Below are positions 35,502 through 44,289 of a stretch of DNA of 64,000 bases, piece after piece. The position numbers were made by a program, and so were the translations under genes. The notes beneath the pieces are model-generated. The model was not told where the DNA came from. It did not search any database and was given only the letters and a program-made list of their open reading frames with translations. Origin of the DNA: Spirosoma endbachense (lineage in GTDB: Bacteria; Bacteroidota; Bacteroidia; Cytophagales; Spirosomataceae); NCBI RefSeq assembly GCF_010233585.1, contig NZ_CP045997.1:1289244-1353243 (forward strand), in the 5' to 3' direction. Numbering within the stretch: the stretch's first letter is position 1; each line of letters starts with the position of its first letter.

Positions 35502-36416
35502 TTACGGACAAACCGTCTGCCGATATGATGATGGTGTTACGCCTTCCAGCATTTTGAACAGGCGGGAAAAATAATGCAGGTTGTTAAACCCTGCCTGATA
35601 ACAAACTTCGGTGACGGTTGTGGCTGGATTGACCAGCAGCCGTTTGGCCAGACTGATTCGTTCTCTGATAATAAATTCCAGCGGTGAGAGGCCAAAGGTT
35701 TCTTTAAACGATCGGAAGAAACTGGATTTACTCATACAGGCTTTCTGGCACAATACCTCGATTCCAATCTTTTCTGCCAGGTTTTCCCGAATGTATTCGA
35801 TAACCAGCCCAAACCGGTTGTTGGTCGACAGACCATCTTCTAGCAGAGCCATATTCTGCGTCTGAATTACCCGGATCAACAGCGATTTGAGCGTTAAATC
35901 GGCTAGTGCATCCTTGGCTATATCATCTTCCATGCTGATGCTAATCAACTTGTTCATGACATTGGCCAACTCCCGATTATTGTAAAAATGGTATTGGCTG
36001 AAATTCAGCTTCCATTCTGCACCCTCATCTTTCCGGGGATAATAGTCATTCAAAAAGTTCAGCATGCTGGTCACCACATCCCAATCCAGGGCAATCGTTG
36101 CGCATTGAACGGGGTGTTTCTGGTCAGCTTCCGGAAAATCTACCTTCATCGAAACCCCTTCCGGCAGAATCACTGTTTCTCCGGGCAGAAAATCAAAGCC
36201 GGGATTCTGGGATAGGTGCATCACCTTTTTTCCACGTAACATGCTGGTAATAACCAGGCCGTTATACGACAGAACAACGTCTGAACATTGCCGATATGTT
36301 TCAAATATATTAAGCTCGCAGTGATTCAGATTGAATACCCGACGGTGTTCGACCAGTGAATCTAATTCTCTGGTGTCTGATAGGTTAATAGTCTGAAGGG
36401 GATACCCGTTTTTCAT
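35502..36416 (-). CDS. AraC family transcriptional regulator
   Basis: A 304-residue regulator on the minus strand. The C-terminal 100 residues are a full AraC double helix-turn-helix: IEVLCQKACMSKSSFFRSFK, FGLSPLEFIIRERISLAKRL, TVTEVCYQAGFNNLHYFSRL, FKMLEGVTPSSYR. The N-terminal part is a cupin-like effector domain (FLPGETVILPEGVSMKVDFP), as in regulators that sense small molecules or aldehydes. It diverges from the GlcG-like/formaldehyde dehydrogenase pair across 177 bp that hold a 10-bp-spaced direct repeat, the usual layout for an AraC activator of the facing operon. Regulation of that pair is inferred. Confidence 0.9.
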   Translation of the reverse strand: MKNGYPLQTINLSDTRELDSLVEHRRVFNLNHCELNIFETYRQCSDVVLSYNGLVITSMLRGKKVMHLSQNPGFDFLPGETVILPEGVSMKVDFPEADQKHPVQCATIALDWDVVTSMLNFLNDYYPRKDEGAEWKLNFSQYHFYNNRELANVMNKLISISMEDDIAKDALADLTLKSLLIRVIQTQNMALLEDGLSTNNRFGLVIEYIRENLAEKIGIEVLCQKACMSKSSFFRSFKETFGLSPLEFIIRERISLAKRLLVNPATTVTEVCYQAGFNNLHYFSRLFKMLEGVTPSSYRQTVCP

Positions 36417-36452
36417 CGTGTTTTGCGCTATTCCCTATAAACGCATTTTAGG

Positions 36453-36471
36453 ACCAATCTATACCAATCTA
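36453..36471. promoter_or_regulatory. Direct repeat ACCAATCTA x2, candidate AraC-site
   Basis: ACCAATCTA occurs at 36453-36461 and again at 36463-36471, a 10-bp period, in the divergent region between the AraC regulator and the GlcG-like gene. Direct repeats on one helix face are typical of AraC-type binding. Confidence 0.45.
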
Positions 36472-36538
36472 CAAGTAGAATTGGATAATAGTAGTATTTG
36501 TTGGTATTATCGTGCAAGTGGAAGCCTTGGCGATTGTC

Positions 36539-36546
36539 TAGTTTTG
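36539..36546 (+). promoter_or_regulatory. Candidate -7 box for the GlcG-like/fdhA operon
   Basis: TAGTTTTG is a perfect TAnnTTTG, 47 bp before the GlcG-like start codon and downstream of the AraC-type direct repeat. Confidence 0.45.
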
Positions 36547-36593
36547 CTCAACGACTCAGAAGATAGAGTCCGATCGATTAAAATCAGGTAATC

Positions 36594-37004
36594 ATGAGCG
36601 CAACAAACATCACGTTAGAACAGGCAGAAACTGCCGTAAAGGCGGCCAAAGTAAAGGCAGTAGAATTAGGGACCCTGATGAACATTGCTGTTGTCGATGC
36701 CGGTGCTAACCTAACGGCATTTGCCCGAATGGATGGCGCGTGGCTGGGTTCAGTAGATATTGCGCAGAAAAAAGCCCGGACAGCCCGCTATTTTGATATG
36801 CCAACGGGCGAGGTTGGTAAACTGTCTCAACCGGGTGGATCACTGTTCAATATTGAGCATTCGAATGGTGGGTTGATTACATTTCCGGGCGGTATTCCTA
36901 TCGAAAATGCGGATGGTCAGATCATAGGAGCCATTGGTGTGTCGGGTAGCACTGTCGAAAACGACAATGAAGTAGCGCAGGCAGGTGTTGATTCCCTCAG
37001 CTAA
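36594..37004 (+). CDS. GlcG/HbpS family (DUF336) protein
   Basis: A 136-residue cytoplasmic protein of the GlcG/HbpS-like family. It shows the characteristic N-terminal helix ([20 protein letters not shown]), the strand [20 protein letters not shown], the helix [12 protein letters not shown], and the closing [20 protein letters not shown]. Family members bind haem or act as small accessory proteins in oxidative metabolism; the exact function is not established. It is the first gene of a pair with formaldehyde dehydrogenase (28 bp between the stop and the next start), under the divergent AraC regulator. Confidence 0.9.
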   Translation: MSATNITLEQAETAVKAAKVKAVELGTLMNIAVVDAGANLTAFARMDGAWLGSVDIAQKKARTARYFDMPTGEVGKLSQPGGSLFNIEHSNGGLITFPGGIPIENADGQIIGAIGVSGSTVENDNEVAQAGVDSLS

Positions 37005-37032
37005 ACTCAGTAACCTTCAAAACCTCAGTAAT

Positions 37033-38223
37033 ATGTGTCAGAATCATGGCGTTGCCTACATAAAACCCGGTGTGGTTGAAGTACAATCCATTGAGTATCC
37101 GAAGCTGGCCCTTGGTGATCGTAAATGCCACCATGGAGTTATTCTGCAAATCGTTTCAACCAACATCTGCGGCAGCGATCAGCACATGGTGCGGGGACGA
37201 ACAACGGCTCCTGCCGGTTTGGTGCTCGGGCACGAAATAACGGGCCTGGTCATTGAAGCCGGGCGCGATGTTGAATTCATTAAAGAAGGTGATCTGGTAT
37301 CGGTTCCATTTAATATTGCCTGTGGACGCTGCCGAAACTGCAAAGTTGGTCAAACCGGTATTTGCCTGAATGTTAATCCATCCCGGCCCGGTGCTGCCTA
37401 TGGCTACGTCGATATGGGCGGTTGGGTTGGCGGACAGGCCGAATATGTGATGGTTCCTTACGCTGATTTTAATTTGCTGAAATTTCCGGATAAAGATCAG
37501 GCAATGGCCAAAATTCGGGATTTAACGCTTCTTTCCGATATTTTCCCGACGGGTTATCATGGCGCAGTTACGGCAGGCGTTGGGCCGGGCTCAATCGTTT
37601 ATGTTGCCGGGGCCGGACCGGTTGGGTTGGCCTGTGCAGCTTCCTGCCATTTGTTGGGCGCGGCTGTCGTTATTGTTGGCGATATGATTCCCGAGCGACT
37701 GGAGCAGGCCAAAAGCTTTGGCTGTGAAGTGGTCGATCTTCGAAAAGAAATATCGCTGGGCGATCAGATTGCTGCCATCATTGGTGTACCAGAAGTCGAC
37801 TCTGCCGTTGATTGTGTGGGTTTCGAGGCTCATGGGCATGGGGCCGATGCAGGCACTGAGCAACCAGCCACTGTATTAAATGCAGCCATGACTATCACCA
37901 GGGCCGGTGGGGCCATTGGTATTCCCGGCCTTTATGTAACGGGTGATCCTGGTGCTGCTACTGAGGCTGCCAAAGAAGGCAATCTGACTATCCGTATTGG
38001 TTTAGGCTGGGCCAAATCACATTCATTCTATACCGGTCAATGTCCAGTAATGAAATACCATCGGCAGCTGATGAATGCTATTCTGTATGATAAAATACAG
38101 ATTGCCAAAGCTGTTAATGTAGAAGTTATCAGTCTGGACAAAGCTCCGAAAGGTTACCAGGATTTTGATAAAGGGGCCGCTAAAAAATTCGTGATTGACC
38201 CACATGGGCTGATTCCTAATTAA
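37033..38223 (+). CDS. fdhA: Glutathione-independent formaldehyde dehydrogenase
   Basis: A 396-residue zinc- and NAD-dependent dehydrogenase of the medium-chain family that oxidises formaldehyde to formate without glutathione. With ATG 37033 (MCQNHGVAYIKPG) the numbering matches the Pseudomonas putida enzyme as I recall it: catalytic zinc ligands Cys46 (NICGSDQH), His67 (LGHE) and Asp169 (LSDI), and structural zinc cysteines 97, 100, 103 and 111 (ACGRCRNCKVGQTGIC). The Rossmann motif AGAGPVGLACA follows. The frame is open upstream to 36985, overlapping the previous gene, but that start would add 16 unrelated residues. It probably detoxifies formaldehyde as a unit with the GlcG-like protein. 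A T-tailed stem-loop ends the unit. Confidence 0.95.
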   Translation: MCQNHGVAYIKPGVVEVQSIEYPKLALGDRKCHHGVILQIVSTNICGSDQHMVRGRTTAPAGLVLGHEITGLVIEAGRDVEFIKEGDLVSVPFNIACGRCRNCKVGQTGICLNVNPSRPGAAYGYVDMGGWVGGQAEYVMVPYADFNLLKFPDKDQAMAKIRDLTLLSDIFPTGYHGAVTAGVGPGSIVYVAGAGPVGLACAASCHLLGAAVVIVGDMIPERLEQAKSFGCEVVDLRKEISLGDQIAAIIGVPEVDSAVDCVGFEAHGHGADAGTEQPATVLNAAMTITRAGGAIGIPGLYVTGDPGAATEAAKEGNLTIRIGLGWAKSHSFYTGQCPVMKYHRQLMNAILYDKIQIAKAVNVEVISLDKAPKGYQDFDKGAAKKFVIDPHGLIPN

Positions 38224-38269
38224 AAAAACTTGTCAGAGAATTAGCCATTCAGGTAAAGGTGGAGAGGGT

Positions 38270-38309
38270 GTCCGTAAGTAGGTGCATGGCATTTGCTTAC
38301 GGACTTTTT
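38270..38309 (+). terminator. Intrinsic terminator of the fdhA unit
   Basis: Arms 38270-38278 and 38296-38304 are perfect 9-bp complements with a 17-nt loop, followed directly by five T residues. Confidence 0.75.
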
Positions 38310-38356
38310 GTGTATAAATCACTCCCACAATCAACGTCAGAATTTGGGTTAACCAC

Positions 38357-38394
38357 CGTCCTGAACCGGACGAACAGTTGTCCATAATCGGACA
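38357..38394 (+). promoter_or_regulatory. Tandem operator-like dyads upstream of padR 1
   Basis: The dyad at 38379-38394 is TGTCC, six bases, GGACA. A second, near-identical dyad (CGTCC, six bases, GGACG) lies at 38357-38372, exactly 22 bp upstream. Two sites two helical turns apart on the same DNA face fit cooperative binding of a dimeric regulator. PadR proteins usually repress their own gene at such dyads, so PadR itself is the leading candidate. A stem-loop terminator lies between these sites and the start codon. Confidence 0.65.
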
Positions 38395-38416
38395 CTGAGT
38401 TTTTAGAACAACTAAT

Positions 38417-38451
38417 AAAAAAGCGGCTCAGCTACTCTTGAGCCGCTTTTT
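38417..38451 (+). terminator. Stem-loop terminator or attenuator in the padR 1 leader
   Basis: Arms 38418-38430 and 38439-38451 are perfect 13-bp complements with an 8-nt loop; the second ends in a T-run and the first starts with an A-run, so it would work in both directions. It lies 50 bp before the padR start and 23 bp after the operator dyad. Confidence 0.7.
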
Positions 38452-38501
38452 GTTTTCTGGCAGACCATTTGCTCAGCAAAAGTAGAACTAAATCCTGCCG
38501 C

Positions 38502-38846
38502 ATGAAACGGGCTTCGTTGGGCGAGTTTGAAGAAGTGGTTTTACTGACTGTCGCCGTACTGGAAGTACAAGGCCAGGCCTATGGCGTAGCGATTACTCAC
38601 GAAATCATTGAGGAGACAGGCCGTTCCGTTCGGCTGAACCAGATTCACGCAGCTTTACAGCGGCTGGAAGATAAAGGTATGGTGAAGTCGGAAATGGGAG
38701 AACCGACCGCCGAACGAGGTGGCCGTCGGAAGCGCCTGTTTACGGTAACTGCCTATGGACGTCGAACCTTACAGGAAATTCAGGATGTTCGGGCTAGTTT
38801 ATGGACTCGCCTGGTCAGCCCGTTCAAGCTGTCGACCAGCCTATGA
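38502..38846 (+). CDS. PadR family transcriptional regulator 1
   Basis: A 114-residue PadR-type winged-helix repressor. The frame is open from 38469, but ATG 38502 (MKRASLGEFEEVVLLTVAVL) matches PadR 2 at 57903 and is preferred. The order is an N-terminal helix (EEVVLLTVAVL), YGVAITHEIIEETG, the recognition region (IHAALQRLEDKGMVKSEMGE), the wing (ERGGRRKRLFTVT), then a C-terminal dimerisation helix. It probably represses its own unit at the TGTCC-N6-GGACA sites upstream and responds to a small ligand or envelope stress. The stop overlaps the P13 start codon (ATGA), so it is translationally coupled to P13 and opens the prefix-A permease series. Confidence 0.93.
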   Translation: MKRASLGEFEEVVLLTVAVLEVQGQAYGVAITHEIIEETGRSVRLNQIHAALQRLEDKGMVKSEMGEPTAERGGRRKRLFTVTAYGRRTLQEIQDVRASLWTRLVSPFKLSTSL

Positions 38847-41458
38847 AATCGGCTCCGAATCCTCCTCGCTGGGCCGATCGGTTGCTGAACGTTATCTGCG
38901 CTCCTGATCGACTGGAGGAAGTACAGGGCGATTTGCGCGAAGAGTTTGCCTATCAGATCGACCGGATTGGTGAGCGCCGGGCGCGGTGGCGCTACGTCTG
39001 GGATGTACTGGGATTTGTCAAGTCTCCGCCGGTAGCCCGCCGACACGGAGCTTATTCAACAACTTATTTAATGAACCCAACCATGCTACGGAATTATCTA
39101 AAAATCGCGTTTCGGAACCTCGTTAAGAACAAGACGTTCTCGGGCGTTAACATCCTGGGCCTGGCATTGGGCATGGCCTGTAGCCTGTTGATTATGCTTT
39201 GGGTGCAGGATGAACTGAGCATCGATGCTTTTCACGCCAACAAGCAGCAACTGTACCGGATTTATATGCGGGAGTATTTCAGCGGCAAAGTGCAGGGCGT
39301 AATCTGGACACCTGGTCCGTTAGCCGATGAACTAAAAAAATCGATTCCTGAAATTCAGCTGTCAACACCCTATGAGTGGGTGAGTGACCAGACATTTTCT
39401 GTCGGGAGCAAAGTCAATAAACAGGCCACCAATGCGGCAAGTGCTGATTTCTTCAAAATGTTTAGCTACAAACTCTTGCAGGGCACGCCAGAAGCCGCGT
39501 TGAAAGACCGAAATAGCCTGGCTATTTCCAGAAGCATGGCTGAGAGTTTCTTTGGCAGCCCCGAAGCGGCTATTGGCAAGACCATTCGCTTCGACAATCG
39601 TAAAGATTTACTGATAACTGCCGTCTTTGAAAACATCGCGAAGAACAGCACGCTGAAGTTCGACTGTTTACGGAATTGGGATGAATTTGTTGAAGATAAT
39701 GCCTGGGCTAAAGGCTGGGAAAGTACGGATCCACTCACGTTTTTTATGATTCGTCCCGATGCTGATCCGGCGAAAGTAGAAGCCAAAATCACGCATTTGC
39801 TGGACAAATTTAATCGCGATGGAAATAAGCCCGTTCATACGGAACTGGCCATGCAGCCTTTCCATGACTATTACCTGAACAGCAATTTTAAGAATGCTCA
39901 GATCGATGGCGGGCGGATTGAATACGTACGGCTGTTTACTATTGTCGCTGTTTTTATCCTGCTGATTGCCTGCATCAATTTCATGAATCTGGCGACCGCT
40001 CGATCGGGCAAACGGGCTAAAGAAGTTGGCGTACGCAAAGTCGTTGGTGCCATGCGTTCACTGCTAATTGGGCAGTTTGTTGGCGAGGCCCTGTTGTTGA
40101 CCGTTTTCGCCATTTTTCTGGCCATTTTATTCGTTGCTTTGTTGTTGCCGTCTTTTAATAGTCTGACAGATAAACAAATAAGTCTTCCCATTAACGACCT
40201 TTCGTTTTGGGGTATTTTGGCCGGATTGACATTGCTGACGGGGTTACTCGCTGGTAGTTACCCGGCCTTTTTTCTCTCAGCGCTTAACCCAATTCGGGTC
40301 TTGAAAGGAGCGATGAAAGTTGATACAAAGTCTACCTGGCTTCGGCAGGGGTTGGTCGTATTTCAATTTGCGCTCTCCATTATTCTGATTGTCGGTATGA
40401 TTATCATTTATCGGCAGGTTGAGTATGTGCAGACCAAAAACCTGGGGTATGATCGCGAAAACCTGGTTTACTTTCCACTGGAAGGCGATCTGGTTAAAAA
40501 CTACGATGTGCTGAAAGAGCAGATTTCGCAGATTCCCAGCATAAAACACGTATCACACATGACCGCGTCACCAGCCTCTAATGGCTCGGGCACTGAAGGT
40601 ATAAGCTGGACGGGTAGTGATCCAAACGGCAAAGTCCGGTTTACGCCTGTTGGTGTTGGGTACGATTTTGTCGAAACCATGAACCTAAGCGTTGCCGATG
40701 GCCGTGATTTCTCGAAAGCATATCCAACCGACTCCACTGGTTTTTTAATCAATGAAGCTGCACTCAAAGTGATTGGCTACAAAAATCCAATCGGGAAAAT
40801 CATAAACTGGGGCAATGGTAAAGGGGCAATAATTGGCGTATTGAAAGACTTTCATTTCCAATCGCTACACACGTCCATACGGCCATTGATTGCTTACCTA
40901 AGTACGGATTCCAGGCGGCAGGGCGGTAATGTGATCGTTCGCATTGAAGCCGGGAAAACAAAGGAAGCACTCGCCCAATTGGAGGCCCTTTGCAAAAAAA
41001 TGAATCCTAAATTCCCCTTTACCTATTCGTTCACCGATCAGGAATATGCCCGACAATACCAGAGTGAGCAGGTTGTCAGTAAGTTATCGAATTACTTTGC
41101 CTTCCTGGCCATATTCATTTCGTGTCTGGGATTGTTTGGTCTGGCTACGTTTACCGCCGAACAACGAACCAAAGAGATTGGCGTTCGCAAAGTGCTCGGC
41201 GCATCGGTTTCCAGCATTGTTGGCCTACTCTCGCAGGATTTTCTGAAACTGGTGGCAATCGCTATCCTCGTTGCGTCGCCGATTGCGTGGTGGGCTATGA
41301 ATCAGTGGTTGCAGGGTTTTGCCTACAAAATTGATATTGAGTGGTGGATGTTCGTCGTGGCAGGGATATTGTCGGCTGCAATTGCGCTCCTGACGGTCAG
41401 TTTCCAGAGTATTAAAGCGGCTTTGATGAATCCCGTCAAGAGCCTGAGAGCTGAGTAA
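38843..41458 (+). CDS. Prefix-A orphan FtsX/MacB-like ABC permease P13
   Basis: An 871-residue double FtsX permease with an added N-terminal cytoplasmic prefix of about 75 residues. ATG 38843 (MKSAPNPPRWADRLL) overlaps the padR stop by four bases; an in-frame TTG at 38801 is inside padR and is rejected. The prefix holds APDRLEEVQGDLREEF, then IGERRARWRYVWDVLGFVK. A linker ending LMNPT leads into MLRNYLKIAFRNL, the ordinary start of prefixless copies. Coupling motifs are AKEVGVRKVVGA near residue 394 and TKEIGVRKVLGA near residue 778. The permease body is closest to P19 and P1 (LWVQDELSID, TKNLGYDREN). A 148-bp stretch at 38963-39110 is nearly identical in P17. Confidence 0.94.
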   Translation: MKSAPNPPRWADRLLNVICAPDRLEEVQGDLREEFAYQIDRIGERRARWRYVWDVLGFVKSPPVARRHGAYSTTYLMNPTMLRNYLKIAFRNLVKNKTFSGVNILGLALGMACSLLIMLWVQDELSIDAFHANKQQLYRIYMREYFSGKVQGVIWTPGPLADELKKSIPEIQLSTPYEWVSDQTFSVGSKVNKQATNAASADFFKMFSYKLLQGTPEAALKDRNSLAISRSMAESFFGSPEAAIGKTIRFDNRKDLLITAVFENIAKNSTLKFDCLRNWDEFVEDNAWAKGWESTDPLTFFMIRPDADPAKVEAKITHLLDKFNRDGNKPVHTELAMQPFHDYYLNSNFKNAQIDGGRIEYVRLFTIVAVFILLIACINFMNLATARSGKRAKEVGVRKVVGAMRSLLIGQFVGEALLLTVFAIFLAILFVALLLPSFNSLTDKQISLPINDLSFWGILAGLTLLTGLLAGSYPAFFLSALNPIRVLKGAMKVDTKSTWLRQGLVVFQFALSIILIVGMIIIYRQVEYVQTKNLGYDRENLVYFPLEGDLVKNYDVLKEQISQIPSIKHVSHMTASPASNGSGTEGISWTGSDPNGKVRFTPVGVGYDFVETMNLSVADGRDFSKAYPTDSTGFLINEAALKVIGYKNPIGKIINWGNGKGAIIGVLKDFHFQSLHTSIRPLIAYLSTDSRRQGGNVIVRIEAGKTKEALAQLEALCKKMNPKFPFTYSFTDQEYARQYQSEQVVSKLSNYFAFLAIFISCLGLFGLATFTAEQRTKEIGVRKVLGASVSSIVGLLSQDFLKLVAIAILVASPIAWWAMNQWLQGFAYKIDIEWWMFVVAGILSAAIALLTVSFQSIKAALMNPVKSLRAE
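38963..39110 (+). repeat. Near-identical prefix/linker segment, copy in P13
   Basis: This 148-bp segment matches 49939-50086 in P17 with two mismatches (in the linker codons before LMNPT), covering the end of the prefix, the linker and the first codons of the permease. The flanking permease sequence then diverges. Confidence 0.85.
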
Positions 41459-41557
41459 TAGCGATAATGGAGAATGTACACTGTAAAATGAACCGCGCAG
41501 AGTTGTCTGAGCCTGAATTGCCAAACTGCCACTAAAAATCAGTAGCCATTACTCAAA

Positions 41558-44191
41558 ATGCACACCCCCCGTTTCGCTGACCGTCTGCTCAAACTCGTCT
41601 GCACTCCTGATCGACTGGAGGAAGTGCAGGGGGATTTGCACGAAGAGTTTGCCTATCAGGTGGATCAGATTGGTGAGCGTCGGGCGCGGTGGCGCTATTG
41701 GCAGGATATACTGGGATTTATTTGGCTTTCGGCTGTCAAACGCCGACAGGAACTAAAATTATCAACCTATCAAACAAACCCGATCATGTTTCGGAACTAC
41801 GCTAAAATCGCCTGGAGAAACGTACTGCGGTATCGCCTAAACAGTTCGCTTACTGTGGCTGGACTGGCCCTGGGGCTGGCCTGTGGATTACTGATTATTC
41901 TTCATGTACGGGAGGAACTGAATTACGATAAAGGGTTTTCGAAGGCAGACCGCATTTACAGGATTACGTCAGAGAATATTAGCCAGAAGAGCCGGCAGTG
42001 GGCTGCTACTTCGCCAATTCTGGGGATAGAAATGCAGCAGCAAATTCCTGCCATTGAGCGCGTGGCCCGATTTCATCGCCCTTATCCAGATCGGGTATTC
42101 AGTTACAAATCGTCGGGGGGGGAGTTGCAGCAGTTTGAAGAGAAAAGCGGCTATTTTGCCGATTCGACAGTAGTGGACGTATTCGATCTTTCGTTTGTGA
42201 AAGGTGATCCACGGACAGCGTTGAAGCAGATCGATGCGATTGTGCTGACCGAAGCACTGGCGAAAAAATACTTTGGTGACGAAGAGCCACTGGGGAAACG
42301 GATTCAGGATGATCTGGACAAACGCCCGTTAACCGTAACAGGTGTAATCAGGCGTTTTCCGTTTCCTGCACACCTGCAATTCGACTACCTGATTTCCATG
42401 TCCACATACAATAAATATGTGGATAAACGTGATCGCGAAAGCCGGGGATGGGCTGGATTTTATAACTATGTTTTACTCAACAGCAACTCGACGCGTTCGG
42501 CCGTAGAAGCGCGAATACCCGAGTTTATGGTGAAATTCTATGAGCTAAAAGGTGAAACCAGGGATGAAATTCTGGCGACCCGAAAGACGAACCTTCAGCC
42601 GATTACGGACATTCACCTGCACTCAAAACTGGAAAAGGAAATGGGGCCAAACAGCGACATTACGTATGTCTATGTTTTTTCCATTGCGGCCCTGTTTATC
42701 CTGCTGCTTGCTGCGGTCAATTTTATCAATATGGCTACAGCTCAGGCATTTAACCGAATGAAGGAAGTGGGCGTACGGAAGGTGCTGGGTGCCCGCAAAG
42801 AACAGTTGATCAACCAGTTTTTGGGTGAATCATTTATTCTGACACTGGCCGCAGCTTTATTGGCGTTCCTTGTGTTCAGGCTGGCTATTCCATTTTATAA
42901 TGAGCTGACGGCCAAGGATATTCGCTTTGGCGAGCTGTTCAGTCCAGCAAACGCCCTACTGATTATAGTACTGGTTTCCTTAATCAGCGTGGTCGCCGGA
43001 TTTTATCCCGCCTGGTTCATTTCTAATTTCGACCCCATCAATTCCCTGAAAGGGAAGAAAAATCAGGTTTCATCGGTTACGCTGGTTCGAAAAGGACTGA
43101 TTGTATTCCAGTTTAGCGTATCGGTCTTCATGATCTTCGGTACCATTGTCGTGTATCGACAAATGAAATTTTTCCAGAGTAAGGACCTGGGTTTCGATCA
43201 TGAGCAGGTAGTTGCCGTAAAGCTCTACGGGCGGGAAATGTGGGAAAAATCGAACACGCTTCAGCAGGAATTACTGAAAAATTCAGCCATCACGAATGTT
43301 TCCCGGATTTCAACCTTACCTGGTGATCGATTTGGTACAGATATGCTTACGCCACTGGGAAAATCAGAAGATGCCAGTCAGATGCGATTCATGTGGGCCG
43401 ATGAAAACACGCTTCCAGTGCTCCAGATCGGGATAAAATCGGGCAGCAATTTTATCAAAAAAGCGAATTGGTTCCCCTTGTCTTTTATTCTGAACGAATC
43501 GGCGGTTAAAGCCCTGAAACTGAATTCTCCGATCGGACAAAAAGTGGCCGCATTAGGCGATACAGGAGAGATAGTCGGCGTCGTGAAAGACTTTCATTTC
43601 GCTTCCCTGCATACCACCGTAGATCCTTTGGTGATTGTTCAGGATCCTGGTCAGGCAAATTATTTTCTGCTAAAAATAAAAGGGAATAAACTACCTGAAA
43701 CCATGCAGTTTGCCCGCTCTACACTAGCCCGTATTTCGCCCGAAAGCCTGTTCATTTACACGTTTCTGGATGAAAAACTGGCTCGGCTATACGATTCAGA
43801 ACAGCGGGTAGGCAATGTGCTGAATGTGTTTGCCATCTTCGCTATGTTCATTTCCTGTCTGGGTCTTTTTGGCTTATCCGCATATGCTGCCCAGGTGCGG
43901 ACAAAAGAAGTCGGTATTCGGAAAGTACTTGGCGCTTCGGTTTCGGGCATCATGGTAATGCTCTCCCGAGACTTCCTGCAACTAGTCTTTATCGCCATCC
44001 TTCTTGCGTCACCGCTGGCCTGGTGGGCTATGAATCAGTGGTTGCAGAGCTTTGCATATCCTATTCACATTGAGTGGTGGATGTTCGCTGCAACAAGCTT
44101 TCTGACCATTGCCGTTGCCGTTTTAACCATTAGTTTCCAGAGTATCAAGGCGGCTTTGATGAATCCGGTAAAATCGCTGCGAGCAGAATGA
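41558..44191 (+). CDS. Prefix-A orphan FtsX/MacB-like ABC permease P14
   Basis: An 877-residue double FtsX permease with prefix A. The start MHTPRFADRLLKLVCTPDR is the shortest prefix lead-in of the group. RLEEVQGDLHEEFAYQ and IGERRARWRY follow, then a linker ending TNPI before MFRNYAKIAWRNV. TM1 is in GLALGLACGLLIILHV. Coupling motifs are MKEVGVRKVLGA near residue 403 and TKEVGIRKVLGA near residue 784. FtsX domain 1 has AAVNFINMATAQA and the VAGFYPAWFIS variant. The end of FtsX domain 2 reads SGIMVMLSRDFLQLVFIAIL, and the tail is NPVKSLRAE. An 18-nt leader just before the ATG is shared with P15, and a 31-bp perfect hairpin follows the gene. Confidence 0.93.
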   Translation: MHTPRFADRLLKLVCTPDRLEEVQGDLHEEFAYQVDQIGERRARWRYWQDILGFIWLSAVKRRQELKLSTYQTNPIMFRNYAKIAWRNVLRYRLNSSLTVAGLALGLACGLLIILHVREELNYDKGFSKADRIYRITSENISQKSRQWAATSPILGIEMQQQIPAIERVARFHRPYPDRVFSYKSSGGELQQFEEKSGYFADSTVVDVFDLSFVKGDPRTALKQIDAIVLTEALAKKYFGDEEPLGKRIQDDLDKRPLTVTGVIRRFPFPAHLQFDYLISMSTYNKYVDKRDRESRGWAGFYNYVLLNSNSTRSAVEARIPEFMVKFYELKGETRDEILATRKTNLQPITDIHLHSKLEKEMGPNSDITYVYVFSIAALFILLLAAVNFINMATAQAFNRMKEVGVRKVLGARKEQLINQFLGESFILTLAAALLAFLVFRLAIPFYNELTAKDIRFGELFSPANALLIIVLVSLISVVAGFYPAWFISNFDPINSLKGKKNQVSSVTLVRKGLIVFQFSVSVFMIFGTIVVYRQMKFFQSKDLGFDHEQVVAVKLYGREMWEKSNTLQQELLKNSAITNVSRISTLPGDRFGTDMLTPLGKSEDASQMRFMWADENTLPVLQIGIKSGSNFIKKANWFPLSFILNESAVKALKLNSPIGQKVAALGDTGEIVGVVKDFHFASLHTTVDPLVIVQDPGQANYFLLKIKGNKLPETMQFARSTLARISPESLFIYTFLDEKLARLYDSEQRVGNVLNVFAIFAMFISCLGLFGLSAYAAQVRTKEVGIRKVLGASVSGIMVMLSRDFLQLVFIAILLASPLAWWAMNQWLQSFAYPIHIEWWMFAATSFLTIAVAVLTISFQSIKAALMNPVKSLRAE

Positions 44192-44209
44192 TAGTGATGA
44201 AAAACGATA

Positions 44210-44289
44210 TAGGGCTTTCGCATCAAGCCGTGCCACGGTTACTAATCATGAGCAAACAAACCGTGGCACGGCTTGATGCGAAAGCCCTA
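44210..44289 (+). repeat. 31-bp perfect inverted repeat between P14 and P15
   Basis: Arms 44210-44240 and 44259-44289 are perfect complements over 31 bp with an 18-nt loop. It starts 19 bp after the P14 stop and ends 52 bp before P15. There is no T-run. It is the longest perfect hairpin seen in the window. Confidence 0.88.

Noticed and set aside
10396..44289. Long intergenic hairpins as ends of an insertion sequence or as a CRISPR array
   Set aside because: Arm sequences differ between sites, there is no transposase, no target duplication and no regular spacing of repeats.
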